Shown here piece after piece: positions 29,615 to 40,458 of a stretch of DNA of 64,000 nt; position 1 is the stretch's first letter; each line of letters opens with the position of its first letter. The stretch is from Seminavis robusta (lineage: Eukaryota > Bacillariophyta > Bacillariophyceae > Naviculales > Naviculaceae), in assembly GCA_903772945.1 (NCBI GenBank), contig CAICTM010000276.1, forward strand, positions 1 to 64,000. The letters run 5' to 3'. The translations under genes were made by a program, and so were the position numbers. The notes under the pieces are model-generated. The model made no database searches. It was not told where the DNA came from and was given only the letters and a program-made list of their open reading frames with translations.

Positions 29615-31402
29615 ATGACTAAAATCACCATCTCCATCTTCGCCCCCCTTTGGCTACTTGCCACCACGCCACTGACAGTCTCTTTGAACATGGAAGACAT
29701 TGGAGCTGCATTGGACATGCTCACAAAAGCAAACCGCAAGGCAACGAACAAATTTGCTTCCCTAGGCAAGAACAGACCTTATGCACTCTCCGCAAAGTCT
29801 CCCTACACCAGCTGGGATAGTCTCACTGACCAAAATTACTACTCGCGCCAGCTTCCTCCTGCTGATCAGGAATGGGTTGATAGCCTACCACCCTTGGAAG
29901 ACGTCACAGAGCTGTTTCGCCATGATGGGCAACGCAAAGAGTCCAAACGAACCACCATGCTGTTTGCCACGTTTGCTCAGTTTGCAGTCGAAAACTTGGT
30001 GTCAACCGGGGCCAATTCAGATGGGTCTCCCAAGTATGACCACTACACTGGCACCAACCAATGGGACATGATGTCTGTGTATGGACGTACTATTGCCCAG
30101 ACCAATGCCCTTCGTGCCATGAACAACACACAAGGATACAAAGGCAGGCTCAAATCACAGATCCTCCATGGAGAAGAATTCCCTCACTTTCTCCACCAGA
30201 GAGATGGCACTGTAGATCCTCAATTCATTCCCCTACTCCAAGATGCCACTACGCGCTTTGCCAACAGTCCTTCCAGCCGTCGTTGCCAAGTTTTGCAGAA
30301 CATAGACAACAGCACCTTCTTTGCCATGGGACACATGGATGCTAATTTGCTGCCCAACATTGTATCAATGATTACCCTCTTTCTGCGAGAGCACAACCGC
30401 ATTGCTGGTACGCTGGAAGAGATCAATCCCAGTTGGGATGATGAGCGGGTTTTCCAGACTGCTCGAAACATCAATATTGTCATTGGGATCAAAATCGTCT
30501 TCCACGAGTACATCAACCACATTGCCAAAGTTCCCATCTTTCAATTGGATATTGGCCCCTGGATTTGGAATGCTACATGGAATCGTCCCAACTGGATTGC
30601 TGCTGAGTTCTCCGTCCTTTATCGCTTCCATACCATGGTACCAAGCACCATTAACGTTGCTGGTGAGCAACTCTCCCTTATGGAATCATTGGGACGGAAC
30701 GACCTCTTTCAGGATGGGACCCTCTCATTGCGAGAAATGTTTGAGGACCTCAGTGCTCAAAAGGCAATGTCGATGGAACTATTCAATACTGACTCATTCC
30801 TATTGGGCCGAGAAAAAGAGTCACTTCGAATGTCTCGAGCCCTCAAGTTTGCATCATATGCTGACTACGTCGAATACATGGACTATCAACCCCGCCCAAC
30901 ATCCTTTGAAGACATCTCCTCTGATCCCAAGGTTTTGGCCAAGTTGAAAGATCTGTATACCACCGTGGATGATGTGGAGTTCTATGTGGGGCTGGTAGCT
31001 CAGGACCATGAAGGAAATGCTATCTTTGGTGGTACCCTGCTAGCTGCAATAGGAAAAGATGCCATGAGTACCATCTTGGTCAACCCCCTGCTGAGTGAAA
31101 ATGTTTGGAATGAAGAAACATTCAGTGAGTATGGCTGGCAATTGATTCATGAAGACCAATCACTTGCCATTATGTTAGACCGCAATGCGGCAGATGGTTG
31201 GTTTGGAGAAGGAGAAAGCTCTGCAGATGAGAAACCATACATTGGAATGGGAGCGAATGCTCCTTTGCCGGACATTGGAGAAGGTTCTGCCACGGTTGCA
31301 GAAAACCCTGTCGAAGAAGAACCACTTGCGTCAGCCAGCAGCACCACGTCTTGGTTATTTGGCATGACAGTGGTATGCCTGTCAAGCCTCCTCTCCTACT
31401 AG
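29615..31402 (+). CDS. Cyclooxygenase-like animal-type haem peroxidase, 595 aa
   Basis: Member of the animal haem peroxidase/cyclooxygenase superfamily, probably a fatty-acid oxygenase. Landmarks shared with prostaglandin G/H synthase: MLFATFAQ (residues 115-122; COX MMFAFFAQ, Gln203 equivalent at Gln122), LFLREHNRIAGTL (255-267), PSWDDERVFQTAR (272-284), EFSVLYRFHTMVP (331-343) with Tyr336 and His339 in the places of the tyrosyl-radical Tyr385 and proximal haem ligand His388, and VEFYVGLVAQD. The position of the distal His207 appears to hold Glu126. An N-terminal signal peptide (ITISIFAPLWLLATTPLTV) and a C-terminal hydrophobic stretch (WLFGMTVVCLSSLLSY) suggest a secreted or lipid-anchored protein. 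COX-like genes and prostaglandins have been reported from marine diatoms. There is no EGF module. No intron is needed. Confidence 0.85.
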   Translation: MTKITISIFAPLWLLATTPLTVSLNMEDIGAALDMLTKANRKATNKFASLGKNRPYALSAKSPYTSWDSLTDQNYYSRQLPPADQEWVDSLPPLEDVTELFRHDGQRKESKRTTMLFATFAQFAVENLVSTGANSDGSPKYDHYTGTNQWDMMSVYGRTIAQTNALRAMNNTQGYKGRLKSQILHGEEFPHFLHQRDGTVDPQFIPLLQDATTRFANSPSSRRCQVLQNIDNSTFFAMGHMDANLLPNIVSMITLFLREHNRIAGTLEEINPSWDDERVFQTARNINIVIGIKIVFHEYINHIAKVPIFQLDIGPWIWNATWNRPNWIAAEFSVLYRFHTMVPSTINVAGEQLSLMESLGRNDLFQDGTLSLREMFEDLSAQKAMSMELFNTDSFLLGREKESLRMSRALKFASYADYVEYMDYQPRPTSFEDISSDPKVLAKLKDLYTTVDDVEFYVGLVAQDHEGNAIFGGTLLAAIGKDAMSTILVNPLLSENVWNEETFSEYGWQLIHEDQSLAIMLDRNAADGWFGEGESSADEKPYIGMGANAPLPDIGEGSATVAENPVEEEPLASASSTTSWLFGMTVVCLSSLLSY

Positions 31403-32139
31403 TGCTATAGAACCTGCAAAATTGAGTTTTGTTTAGTTTCTTCTTTTACATACATGTACCGGTACCGTAGCGCTATCTAGACATCTACAGTAGACTACTT
31501 GAAGGGGGTTTCTTTCGGTTCTGGCTGCAAGCTCGAGCTCGTGTTTGTTGTTTTCGTACCGGTACATTTACGTGTACCGGTACCGGTGTCGTGCTTCACA
31601 GAATATGTTGTTCACCTCCTGGTGTCCCTTTAATTATGTTCGTCCCTTTCGAGTGTCACATATGTGGCTATTTTCTGATTTGCTTAAATCCTCACAAGCA
31701 GCTTTAGGCACACTCATGTCGTACATCCGGCAAGGAAGATCCCCGTTAATCATTCGAGATCCGCACCATCCATTCAACCTGTTCCCCGTTCCCCTCGAGC
31801 TACATGTACCGGTACATGTTGTGGTGGGTTGTGGGTGAGGTTGAGACCCCAACTTGAACATGTAGCAGCAGGTACCAGTATGCTGGTTCCTACGCTGGCT
31901 AGAGTGGCATCAATGCACAGATCTCGAGTTGACTGTGTGCTGTGGGTCCCTCCTTCAACCTTCAAGGTCTCGGTTGAGGCACACAGCCCCTCCTCACTCT
32001 TCAGAACCGCTTCCTAGTACCGGCAACGAACAGCACTCATTAGGTCATCTGGCCGGGTTTTAGCTTTGTGGTTTGCGGATCTTTCTACCAGCGTATTGTT
32101 TCTCCCACAAATCACCGAAGAAGCAACTTATCAAGCACT
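31403..32139. other. Intergenic
   Basis: No gene seen. TACATGTACCGGTACC words occur near 31452, 31556-31590 and 31801-31818. Confidence 0.5.
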
Positions 32140-32622
32140 ATGCGTCCTCGCTCATCTGTACTGAAGATCAAGACCCAGAGAGATTCTCTTTGCTCTGACA
32201 TGTCATCCTCGCTATCCGGGTCTAGTCACACGCACAGTGTTTGCTTTGATACCGTGGAAGTGCGTGAGTATCCGATGATGCTTGATGAAGCACGCTACAA
32301 GAACCCGTTCTTGACCATTGACTGGGAACCCTGTGAGAGGCGGGTTTCCACTTTCGAGGAGTACGAAGGTTTTCGAAGCCATGAAGAAGCCAATATCGTC
32401 GATCCCAAGGAACGGCTCTACATTTGCCTGCGATCTGGCATTCCTTCTTCCCACATTCGAGAACATCTGGCCAAGCCCAACCCATACCTGACTGACAGTG
32501 AAATCCCTGCCGAGGGAGAATCATGCCGGGGACTTCTCGGCAAGAAGGAGAAGCAAAGTGGTAATAAGAACATCTTCTCCAAGATGAAACGAGGCTTGGG
32601 AAAGAGGCTCAACATGAACTGA
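32140..32622 (+). CDS. Small protein of a diatom-typical family, 160 aa
   Basis: From the ATG at 32140 (MRPRSSVLKIK). The centre has VCFDTVEVREYPMML, then NPFLTIDWEP. I recall this V-x-F-x-x-V-x-V-R-E-Y pattern followed by a TIDW-type motif in a very large family of diatom proteins of unknown function. After it come YICLRSGIPSSHIREHLAK and a basic tail KMKRGLGKRLNMN. There is no signal peptide, membrane segment or catalytic motif. The frame extends upstream in a GTG-started segment, but the ATG at 32140 is the best start. The family match is from memory and should be tested by a profile search. Confidence 0.7.
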   Translation: MRPRSSVLKIKTQRDSLCSDMSSSLSGSSHTHSVCFDTVEVREYPMMLDEARYKNPFLTIDWEPCERRVSTFEEYEGFRSHEEANIVDPKERLYICLRSGIPSSHIREHLAKPNPYLTDSEIPAEGESCRGLLGKKEKQSGNKNIFSKMKRGLGKRLNMN

Positions 32623-33143
32623 GCTGCTAGAGCTAGTATTCTAGCTGCTACACTGTAGGTAGCTAGCTAATACAAACCCCTTGCCGGTCATTGGAGTCAG
32701 AGGAACACACAGAAGATACGGAACGCCGATGTAGTTTGCGGTATTATTAATTAAATGTACGGGAGAATTTGAATGAATAACACGTTGTCTTTTTGGTTAG
32801 CAACAGCACAACCCAGGCAAAACTATCTAGCTGCAAGTGAGCCAATTGTTTTGCTAGCAGCCAGGTACTGTCGTGGCTCTGGTTAGCAAGAGACCTTGGC
32901 GATATGTTTGCGATACATTAAATTCATGACAGCAGAAGGTTCCGTTAGTCTTGCTGCTGTATGCATCGATTGAAGCATTCTGAGCATGAATCTGGTCGGG
33001 CAAGCGCTACCACTAGCTCTTTCTGGAGATTTCGATGCTTCTGTTTCGTCGCTGAGTCTAGAATGACACTGTTGTCAACCGTCCGAGCCCTCATCGCATT
33101 GGCACATCAGTGAATTGCAGCCCACCACAGCTTCGTCCCATGA
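32623..33143. other. Intergenic between convergent genes
   Basis: Nothing coding is visible. This should contain the 3' ends of the flanking plus- and minus-strand genes. Confidence 0.5.
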
Positions 33144-34628
33144 CTAGCTAATACTTCGAAACATGCCTGGTGCTGCAGTTTGTTTCACAGTTTCGGTGTA
33201 GATTCTCATGTCCTCTGGTTTCATGTAATGGCAGGTGAGGGAATCTGGCTTGCAGTTTTCCCTGTGTTCGTTCCTGCAGAATCCTTCGGGTTGACGGTAA
33301 ATGGTGCTTTTTTCCCATGCTTCCATGCGGCTTTGGGGCACATGTTCAAAGAACGGATCGCTGGATGTATGGCGTGAAATATTGTAATAGTTGACAAAGT
33401 ACCCCAGGACCCTGAAGATGATCAAAGAGAGCAAATTGTAAGTTGATGAGTCATGTCACCGTCAAACACATGAAATATTTCTTTTGCTTGTTACGTACCA
33501 ATCGCTGTGCATACAGAATCCATCTGTCCAGTTCTTCTTGGGAAATTCCTTGTACGGCTGATGGCTGACATAGGCACGAATCAGATCCAGGACACTCATG
33601 CCTTCTCGAAACACCTTTTTCTCCCCCACCATGTTGCGTTTTACCTGTGCACAGGCCTCTTTGCTGTCGTCTTTTGTACAATGAATGGGTTTGGCTAGTT
33701 TTTGCAGGGATGCCTTGTTAAAGACAGTGCCATATCCACCAAATCCAAAGGTAAAGTTGATCTGGTGGATGGGCCATCGAACCAGGCACCCTGCCAGGAC
33801 ATAGGGATCGTCCAGTGGACGTTTGGTAGCCTGGACATCCAGGGCCATTTTAATGGGGAACTGTTCCAGATTGAAGTATGTGTCATCGTCCATGACAATC
33901 AAGTAGTCGGGCAAGACTGAATCACTCAGTGCAGGAGAGTTGATTGTTACATCATTTGATAGCAGTTTCTGTTGTTGAAAGTAATGTTGAAATACCTTGT
34001 ACAATCCGTGCATGGGTCGTCGTTGGGCACACATCCAACCGACTGGATTGGCCTTTTTCAACAACCAGTTTCCATTGGCATATAGGTTGCGAGCATATCG
34101 CATAAAGAGTTGTGTTTGGGGGTGCCAACCTTTGGCCTTGCAAAATCGACTAATTTGTACGGTATCGGCCGTGGTCAAGTGACTGTCACAGTGTGGATCA
34201 TCCAGATCATCTGCTTCCGTGGCATTGAAGAAATGGCGAACAGATGCATGCGAGGCAAAACTTTCTCGTTGGGCCAACAAATAGTCGGGTCGACGTTTGG
34301 AACCAATCGAGAGGATGTCCACAACGGGATATTGTGGTGGTGGTGTGAATACCAGGATTGGCGGTGGCGTTTTTGTTGATACGGATGAAGTGGAGACAAG
34401 ACTTCTGACTTCTTGTTGCTGCTTCCGTCTAGTGATCTCCCCGTCCAAGTGTTCTCCTAGACTGGTCCTCACCTGGGCGAAACCACGAAATTGAAATGAA
34501 CCCACCAGGGAAACCACAAAGATCAACAAGGACGCACTGCGTCTGCGATTGGTACCTTTGTCGTTCCCAAAGGGTGTGTCCAACAGCTTGGCCATCATGC
34601 TGGGTTCTCGACGTTGCTTCAGCCTCAT
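33144..34628 (-). CDS. Fringe/GT31-like type II membrane glycosyltransferase
   Basis: Two exons on the minus strand, 34628-33499 (donor GTACGT) and 33411-33144 (acceptor CTTCAG), phase 2, giving about 465 residues. The N-terminus has a short basic cytoplasmic stretch and one membrane anchor (ASLLIFVVSLVGSFQF, near residues 32-48), as in Golgi enzymes. The catalytic region contains YLIVMDDDTYFNLEQF, with the DDD metal/nucleotide-sugar motif, and FGFGGYGTVFNKASL, the Gly-rich acceptor-side motif of fringe-like enzymes. Cysteines in IHCTKDDSKEACAQV probably form a disulphide. The last exon carries EHVPQSRMEAWEKSTI and several more Cys. The sugar and acceptor are unknown. It most likely acts on glycoproteins or cell-wall polysaccharide in the Golgi. 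Confidence 0.8.
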
Positions 34629-35804
34629 GGTGCTTTATTACAGAGTCTGGGGATTGAAACTGCGATGTTTTGATGTCGACAAAATTTTACTTCAATGAAT
34701 GCACAGAGCTGTGCTGGTCCTTGTGCCACTCTTGCTCTTGGTCTTCAAGATTAAAGTCGGCCCTACAGAGAATCAGGAGTCAGGAGGTATGGGAACAACG
34801 AGTGCATTCGCAGCTTTAGATTGTCTGTAGGTCCATTGGCAACCATTCTCGCCTTCTCGATGCTGGAGCAGCCCTTGCTTGCTGGCCAGCCAGTGGAGCT
34901 TGAGAGAGTTTTGGTTGGGAGTTGGAGGTTGGAGGGTGTTTTTGTCGGAATCCGGTGACTCGACGGTCATTGCGTTAAGTACTGACCCCAAACGGACACA
35001 AAAAACGAAGCCACTGGTTTCTCAAAGCCAGTCACCACAAGCCAGCTAGCTCGGCAAATGCGCACGAAGTGCAAAAAATCCATCTCAGGAGGCACTCACA
35101 CAATGATGGAGCCTCTGTCTAGCATGCAGCTCGGCTAGCAAGCCAGTTAATTGAAATGGTGATCGCTTTCTACCTGCAGTTTGAAAGATGTTGGGCTTGG
35201 TGCCTGGTGCGGGTCCTGCCTGTCTGGCTGCCTGGGCCTGGCTGCAGATGAACCAGGGGTACTGGTCGGTCCAGAATCACCGGTATGGCCTTGTGTAGGT
35301 TCAGATGCGGGGCCCGGAATGGGGCCCGGAGAGGTTCAGCGGTAGGTGCAGATTTGGGGCCTGGACACAGACCATGCGTGTTTGGCCTTGTGCAAGGGTC
35401 TAGCTTAGGTCCAGGGGTAGCTAGGTCCAGGTGTGGGACCAGGAGTGGCGCCCAGAAAGCAAGATGTTGGGGCCTGGTCCGGGTGTGGGATTAGGCTTCA
35501 TCAAGCATGGTGATGAATGAGGCGCTGGCATTGTCTTTAGCCTACTAGCTACCATTGCGACACTCTACATTATTCAATATTTTTGTTATGGTTTCATCAA
35601 TATTTTTGCTACTATACTTCGTTGACCGTTGGCGTTGGCGTTGTCACAGTGGATACGGTATGTTCGGGTACCTCCACGCTCTTGGGGGCGAAAAAGGCAC
35701 GCTCTGGTACGCTGATCCATAAATTTGCAAGAGACTGGCTAGCTAGCTAGTTTGAGAGGTATTTTGGATATCAAAAACCATAATATCATGTCGTCATCTG
35801 CAAG
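34629..35804. other. Intergenic, GC-rich degenerate repeats
   Basis: No gene. 35190-35490 carries repeated GGGTCC/GGGGCCTGG-type words (TGGGGCCTGG, GGTCCAGG), low-complexity G-rich sequence that gives short spurious open frames. Confidence 0.5.
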
Positions 35805-36771
35805 ATGCGACATGGGCCACGGCGACGTTCGTCGAGGCGTCCAGGGAACGAAGACAGAGCGAACTCGGCCATGGCCTTCCTCAGTGAGCCCTGGAGAAGC
35901 CACCGTTGTGACTTGGAAGCCTGCCGTTTTCGGAAATGCATCAAGCGGGTGCAGGATGCTAGTGAAGCTCACATTGACAAACTGCCAGTTTCAATGCTAT
36001 CGTTTGCCATAACCCACAGCGATCGTAGCACCCAACAGCAACAAAGAACGAGAATTGATTGAGTACGCCCAAGCCGTAATGGCCCGTGGAGTTGACCCCA
36101 ATGACAACTATGACCATCTTGGTTGGGAGATATCCAGGGTCGGTCGAAGTGCTGTTGGAGCTGCTGCTGCATATGGCTACACGCAGCTACTCATCTTCTT
36201 GGTCGCACAAGCCAATTGTTCCGTCACATCAGGGTACAACCATGCATTGTATTATGCAGTGCGGGCAAGAGAATATGAAAGCATGACTGCGCTATTTGAT
36301 CACCGGGGAGAGGATATTTGCTCCATGTGGAAGAACCACTCCGATGATAAGTGTGCTTTTTGGGCCCGCGCTATATGGTTCATGGCAATTAAACGAAGGG
36401 ATGTCAAAGCTGTTTGGATATTGCGCCAAAGGGGCAAGGCAACGTTTTCATATCACTCTTTGGGTAGCAGCACTATGGCAAGGACGATCAAGTCATTTCT
36501 ACAGAGACAACTGTACCCCGACACCAATGTTCTATCGTGGAGCAAAACCCTGCACTGGTCTTTCCCGGTAACGGACCGTCAAATGATCAACTGGCTGTGG
36601 TATCATGTAAGACCAAGCATTGACGACCTCCCAGAAGACGCCTGGTTAACCATCTTTAGCTTTGTGGGAAGGGATTGGTGGGGTGGAAAAATTGCTCTCC
36701 GGGAGTGTTCTGAAGCTGGCGGTATGGCCTGGAGAAAGCTCAGCACCGAAGAAAGGAATCTTTCGGGCTGA
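35805..36771 (+). CDS. Ankyrin-like protein (two exons), about 302 aa
   Basis: Proposed exons are 35805-35961 (donor GTGAAG, weak) and 36020-36771 (acceptor CCACAG), joined in phase 1. The second exon reads KERELIEYAQAVMARGVDPN, then GRSAVGAAAAYGYTQLLIFL and NHALYYAVRAREYESMTALF, divergent ankyrin-type helix pairs. The C-terminal part is Trp-rich (DRQMINWLWYHVRPSIDDLP) and the end (LPEDAWLTIFSFVGRDWWGG) has an F-box-like ring of LP-x-x-x-W-x-x-I-F. Without the intron the second frame has no ATG at its start, which is why an upstream exon is needed; another possible ATG is at 35871. The function is unknown; it may be a substrate-binding scaffold. The second exon is convincing, the first less so. 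Confidence 0.55.
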
Positions 36772-37004
36772 AGATGGATGCAAATCTGTTGGCCAGCCTC
36801 AACAGTCCCTCTGTGCTTCGGAGGGCGAAGGATCTTGGTTTTATACCGCGGGCGCATATGTATGCATGGAGTAACAAGACTAGCTACCAAGAATGTGTGG
36901 TTTGAGAAGTGGGATTCCCGGATAAAATGTTTTGATCTGATATAACTGGTCTATTCTATTCAATCTATTTCCCTATACTAGCTAGTAATGAACCAACCAA
37001 ACCC

Positions 37005-37700
37005 TCAAGGGAATCCACTCTTGACTTTGGCTTTGAGATTCGCCAGTCCTGCACCACAATCCCTAGTGCTTCCCTGCACATCGAGAGCTGGTTGACGCTT
37101 CCGTTGTTGAAACGCTGCGGGCATCTTCCGCCTGCTAATGTTGTTGTTGACGTTGTCAAAGTTGTTGGAATTGCGTCGTCTTGGCATGCGAGGAGAGTCT
37201 GTCACTGCTGCATTGCTCTCTCGAATAGGACGTCGACATTGAGGGCTCATGCTGTGGCTGCGTGGTGAACTACTCTGCCATCGACAGGTCGTATCTTTGC
37301 ATGCTTCTTGTTTGGCTGGTTGTTCTTTCTTGACGGGACTTTCGCTTTCCCACCGAGACGGTCGCGACGAAGAGCGTGAGATGCGACGGACACGTTTCCG
37401 AGGGCTGCTTTGCAGGGATTGCTTCAATCCTGCCTTGCGTTGTTCCCAGCTGCGACAGGAATCGTTGCCAGTACTGGCGTCGTCCAACGAGACTGGCGCC
37501 TTGAGGGGTACCGTCCTGGATCGTCGGTAGAGGGCATTTTTGCGGCGATTCCAATCTGATCTTGTGTTGGCATCACTAGAGGACTTTCTTCGAATCGGAG
37601 ATTGCAAGTCGATCATGACCGAAGAGGGGCTGCTTGTAGTAATAGAGGCACATGGTCCAGCAAAGCTGTTGCTCCGTTGGCATGTCATGGGGCTCTGCAT
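37005..37700 (-). CDS. Basic disordered protein with two W-x-x-R-K repeats, 231 aa
   Basis: Not a recognised family. From the ATG at 37700 it reads a Ser/Arg-rich protein with two copies of a short motif about 45 residues apart: SDWNRRKNALYRRSRTVPL and RSWEQRKAGLKQSLQSS. A block RKRVRRISRSSSRPSRW and then CRWQSSSPRSHS follow. The same order (two W-x-x-RK units, a VRRI-R block, a CRWQS block) occurs in the protein at 41207-42031, so the two are diverged paralogues 4 kb apart. Many SP and RxxS sites suggest a phosphorylated, possibly nuclear or cytoskeletal, linear-motif protein. The function is unknown. Confidence 0.65.
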   Translation of the reverse strand: MQSPMTCQRSNSFAGPCASITTSSPSSVMIDLQSPIRRKSSSDANTRSDWNRRKNALYRRSRTVPLKAPVSLDDASTGNDSCRSWEQRKAGLKQSLQSSPRKRVRRISRSSSRPSRWESESPVKKEQPAKQEACKDTTCRWQSSSPRSHSMSPQCRRPIRESNAAVTDSPRMPRRRNSNNFDNVNNNISRRKMPAAFQQRKRQPALDVQGSTRDCGAGLANLKAKVKSGFP

Positions 37701-38162
37701 TTTCTATCTATCTAAGTAGCTAGCTGCGGTAGGAAACACAAAAAGAGATGAATGAATTTGTGAGAAGAAAGAGTTTTGATGGGTGAAGCGAAGAAACGGG
37801 GAATCTCGGATGCCAAGAGGGTGCCGAGTGGCCAAAGAGTCGTGGTGTCGATTGCCACGGGGACAGCGCAACAAAGGATTCACAGTTTTGGATTGGTACC
37901 GTATCAAGTTCCGTATCATCCGGTTCTGGCACCCGAGTGGCAATCAAAGACCTTCAAAAGGCTTTGCTTTCGAAAAACTTCCTCTCGGTCACACAGAGTT
38001 TTTCCGCTTAGTGCTCTACTCTTTCACTATAAAAAGACCAAAAGAGAAGGAGGAGAAGAACCCAGCCACGATCTTGGCTTAAGTGAACGACACCATGATG
38101 ATTTTACGACTCCATCATTATGAATCGTTAAATCGAGAGACGCGTTTGCAATGGTAAAAAGC
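37701..38162. other. Intergenic before the MITE
   Basis: Contains the upstream region of the minus-strand gene at 37005-37700. Bases 38153-38162 are the left copy of the MITE target duplication (GGTAAAAAGC). Confidence 0.5.
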
Positions 38163-38803
38163 AGGGCCTCCCGTTCACTAGAATCTGGATTTGAACCGTG
38201 TTCATTGAAATTGTTCACTATAACCGGATAGTATATGAACTGCCTTTCATGAACCAGCCAGTTTTTGCTGTCAAATCCAGTGAAAGTGAACCACTCGTTC
38301 ATGAACCTCAATGAACTACCGGTACAGCCACACTGTAGCTCATCACACTGTACCTGTAGCTCATCACACTGTAGCTCATCACACCGTAGCTAGCCACACT
38401 GTAGCCATATCCCGTGTTGTAACTACCCATTGGAATTGCAGCAATGTTGAACGGAGGAAGGGCAATCTGGCCCAGGAGATGGCCCTCCTGAGAGTCCAAA
38501 ACCAGACAGCAAAGTACTAATGCATGATCTTAATGAATCTACTCGGAATAATACCCCAGGAAGGATGATGATGACATCTATAATTGCAGTTGTTGTACTT
38601 AAAAAGCAACTAGTAGTAAAAAATTGACTTTGTGAACCAGATTTCATGGTGGGGCTCACTAATATCACCACTCCAATGAACCATGAACTGTGTTCATGAA
38701 ATGGGCCAACCCTAATGAACGCCTCTTCATAAACCTCCTTGGTTAACCGTTCACGAACCTGTTCGTGAACGTTCATTGAACTTTCTAGTGAATGGGAGGC
38801 ACT
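38163..38803. mobile_element. Non-autonomous Mutator-like element (MITE), 641 bp
   Basis: The ends are 21-bp terminal inverted repeats with two mismatches: left AGGGCCTCCCGTTCACTAGAA (38163-38183) and the complement of 38783-38803, AGTGCCTCCCATTCACTAGAA. Directly flanking is a perfect 10-bp direct repeat, GGTAAAAAGC (38153-38162 and 38804-38813). A target duplication of 9-11 bp is typical of the Mutator superfamily; hAT makes 8. There is no transposase frame inside. The subterminal parts are full of GTTCATGAAC-type palindromes (for example GTTCACGAACCTGTTCGTGAAC at the right). A short tandem array CACTGTAGCTCATCA lies inside at about 38330-38405. The perfect target duplication suggests a recent insertion. 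Confidence 0.82.
38328..38408. repeat. Short tandem array CACACTGTAGCTCATCA-type
   Basis: At least four imperfect copies of a unit of about 14-17 bases containing CTGTAGCTCATCACA, ending in CACACTGTAGCCATA. It lies inside the MITE and could have spread with it. Confidence 0.7.
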
Positions 38804-38813
38804 GGTAAAAAGC

Positions 38814-40458
38814 GTTGCTTCGGTAACGGTACTCCAGATTAGTATGAGAATAAGAGTACACGCCTTGGACACCAGTACCTTGAAGTGCTCTGTGTCTTGG
38901 CTAACAGGAGTTAGAGATCCTACTCTCTATCAACACGCGGACAAGAATAGAGCGCAGGGGCAATAAAACTCTTCAACTGATGGGGAATCTCCAATAAGTC
39001 GCTGTGACTGCGAATCTTGGGGTTGGCTGTCCAAGTTCATTCCAAGTTCCCAGAGCATGAACTTGATCGTAGAAAGCCCCTCTCCTGTGGTCCGTTCAGC
39101 TCGCAGCACTTGGCTGGATCATCCATCACTGCAAAGAAGAGGGGAAGAGATCTTGAAAGCCAACAATCACCGGTACCGGTACACAACTCTCATCTCCAGT
39201 AGTCTAGCTTACCAGTACGGCACATACTGAGCAGTGGCCGAAGCTCACGTTTTCAGCCCGACAGAAATAGGCGCGACATTCATTTACGTCTACATGTACT
39301 ACTAGTATGTATGTACACGCTGGAGCCTCTTGAGGCTATTTTAACGTAAGGGGAAGAAACGACTACTCGTACTGAGTGCTCTCTTCTTGGGGTCCATCAA
39401 AAGACTCAATAGGACTTTCATAGGATGCAGAAGAAGTGGACGAGGTGTGATCAGTACCGGTACATGAGAACTGATCAGATCATTGAATCCGATCAAAGCA
39501 CAGGCAGGCACAGCCACAACTGAGTCAGCCAATGTGGGCGGGGTTGGTGGTTGGCGGGGCGGTAGCCTAGAAGGTACATGTAGTTCTTAGCACTACAGAG
39601 CAGGAAAAGGAAAAGAGAGAACTAGAGGATACATTCTGCCTCTTTCGTGGCATCTGATCAATATCCAAAGCTGTATTCTTCGTTGCGGTACCGAGTGGCA
39701 GTAGAGCACACGCACAGCCTGGGTGCTAGTCGATGGGATGAAGAGTTTGCGGCGTCGGTACCTGGTAGTAGAGGCAGGCTCTGATTTGAAGATTCGATTT
39801 CATTGCTGCATCATTGCTTCTGCTTAGTGTACGAGCAGCTTCGATTTTATTGATGCAACGTGTGCCGACCTCCATGGTACACATCTACTCGAGCTCTCGT
39901 AGAAGTGTACGAGAAAACCTGGCACGCGTTTGAATCTTTAAAACGAAGCTGCCTGTACCGCACCTCTCCCCTCAGCTTTTCGGCAATCGGGCTCTAGCTA
40001 CTAGTACCTGGGTACCAGGTAGTAGGGATTGTTGCTGGCTGCTGCTGCTGTCTGAGACCGTTATTTGCATGATGTACTGGTGGACCGCTACGGAGTCCTA
40101 TTTGGACTACCGATTATTGCCTGTCGGAATTATCCGATGACCACACGTGGCTTCCTCGTTTCAGCAATGTTGTGTGAAGGTAGGCGGAAGGGCAGTTTTG
40201 CAATACATGTACCGGTACCGACTAATTTCGCTAGGTCTAGCTAGCTAGTGCCAGCTATCTAGCTCTTCACTTCAAATTGGCCATGGACAACAATGTCATG
40301 AATCTGTAGATAGCCTACCGGTACCGCTACCACCCTAAACCACCACATAAAAATGTCGTCATGCGCGGCGGGCGGGAAGGGAGAAAACGTCGTATGAAAA
40401 CGAAGGACATGCTTTCAGACCACTTGCTGGCTTAAACGACCGGTTCGGTCACACTTGC
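38814..40458. other. Intergenic, about 1.6 kb
   Basis: No gene seen. Palindromes ACCGGTACCGGTAC (39170-39183), GGTACCTGG/CCAGGTA words (about 39757, 40007-40020) and TACATGTACCGGTACC (40205-40220) recur. Confidence 0.5.
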
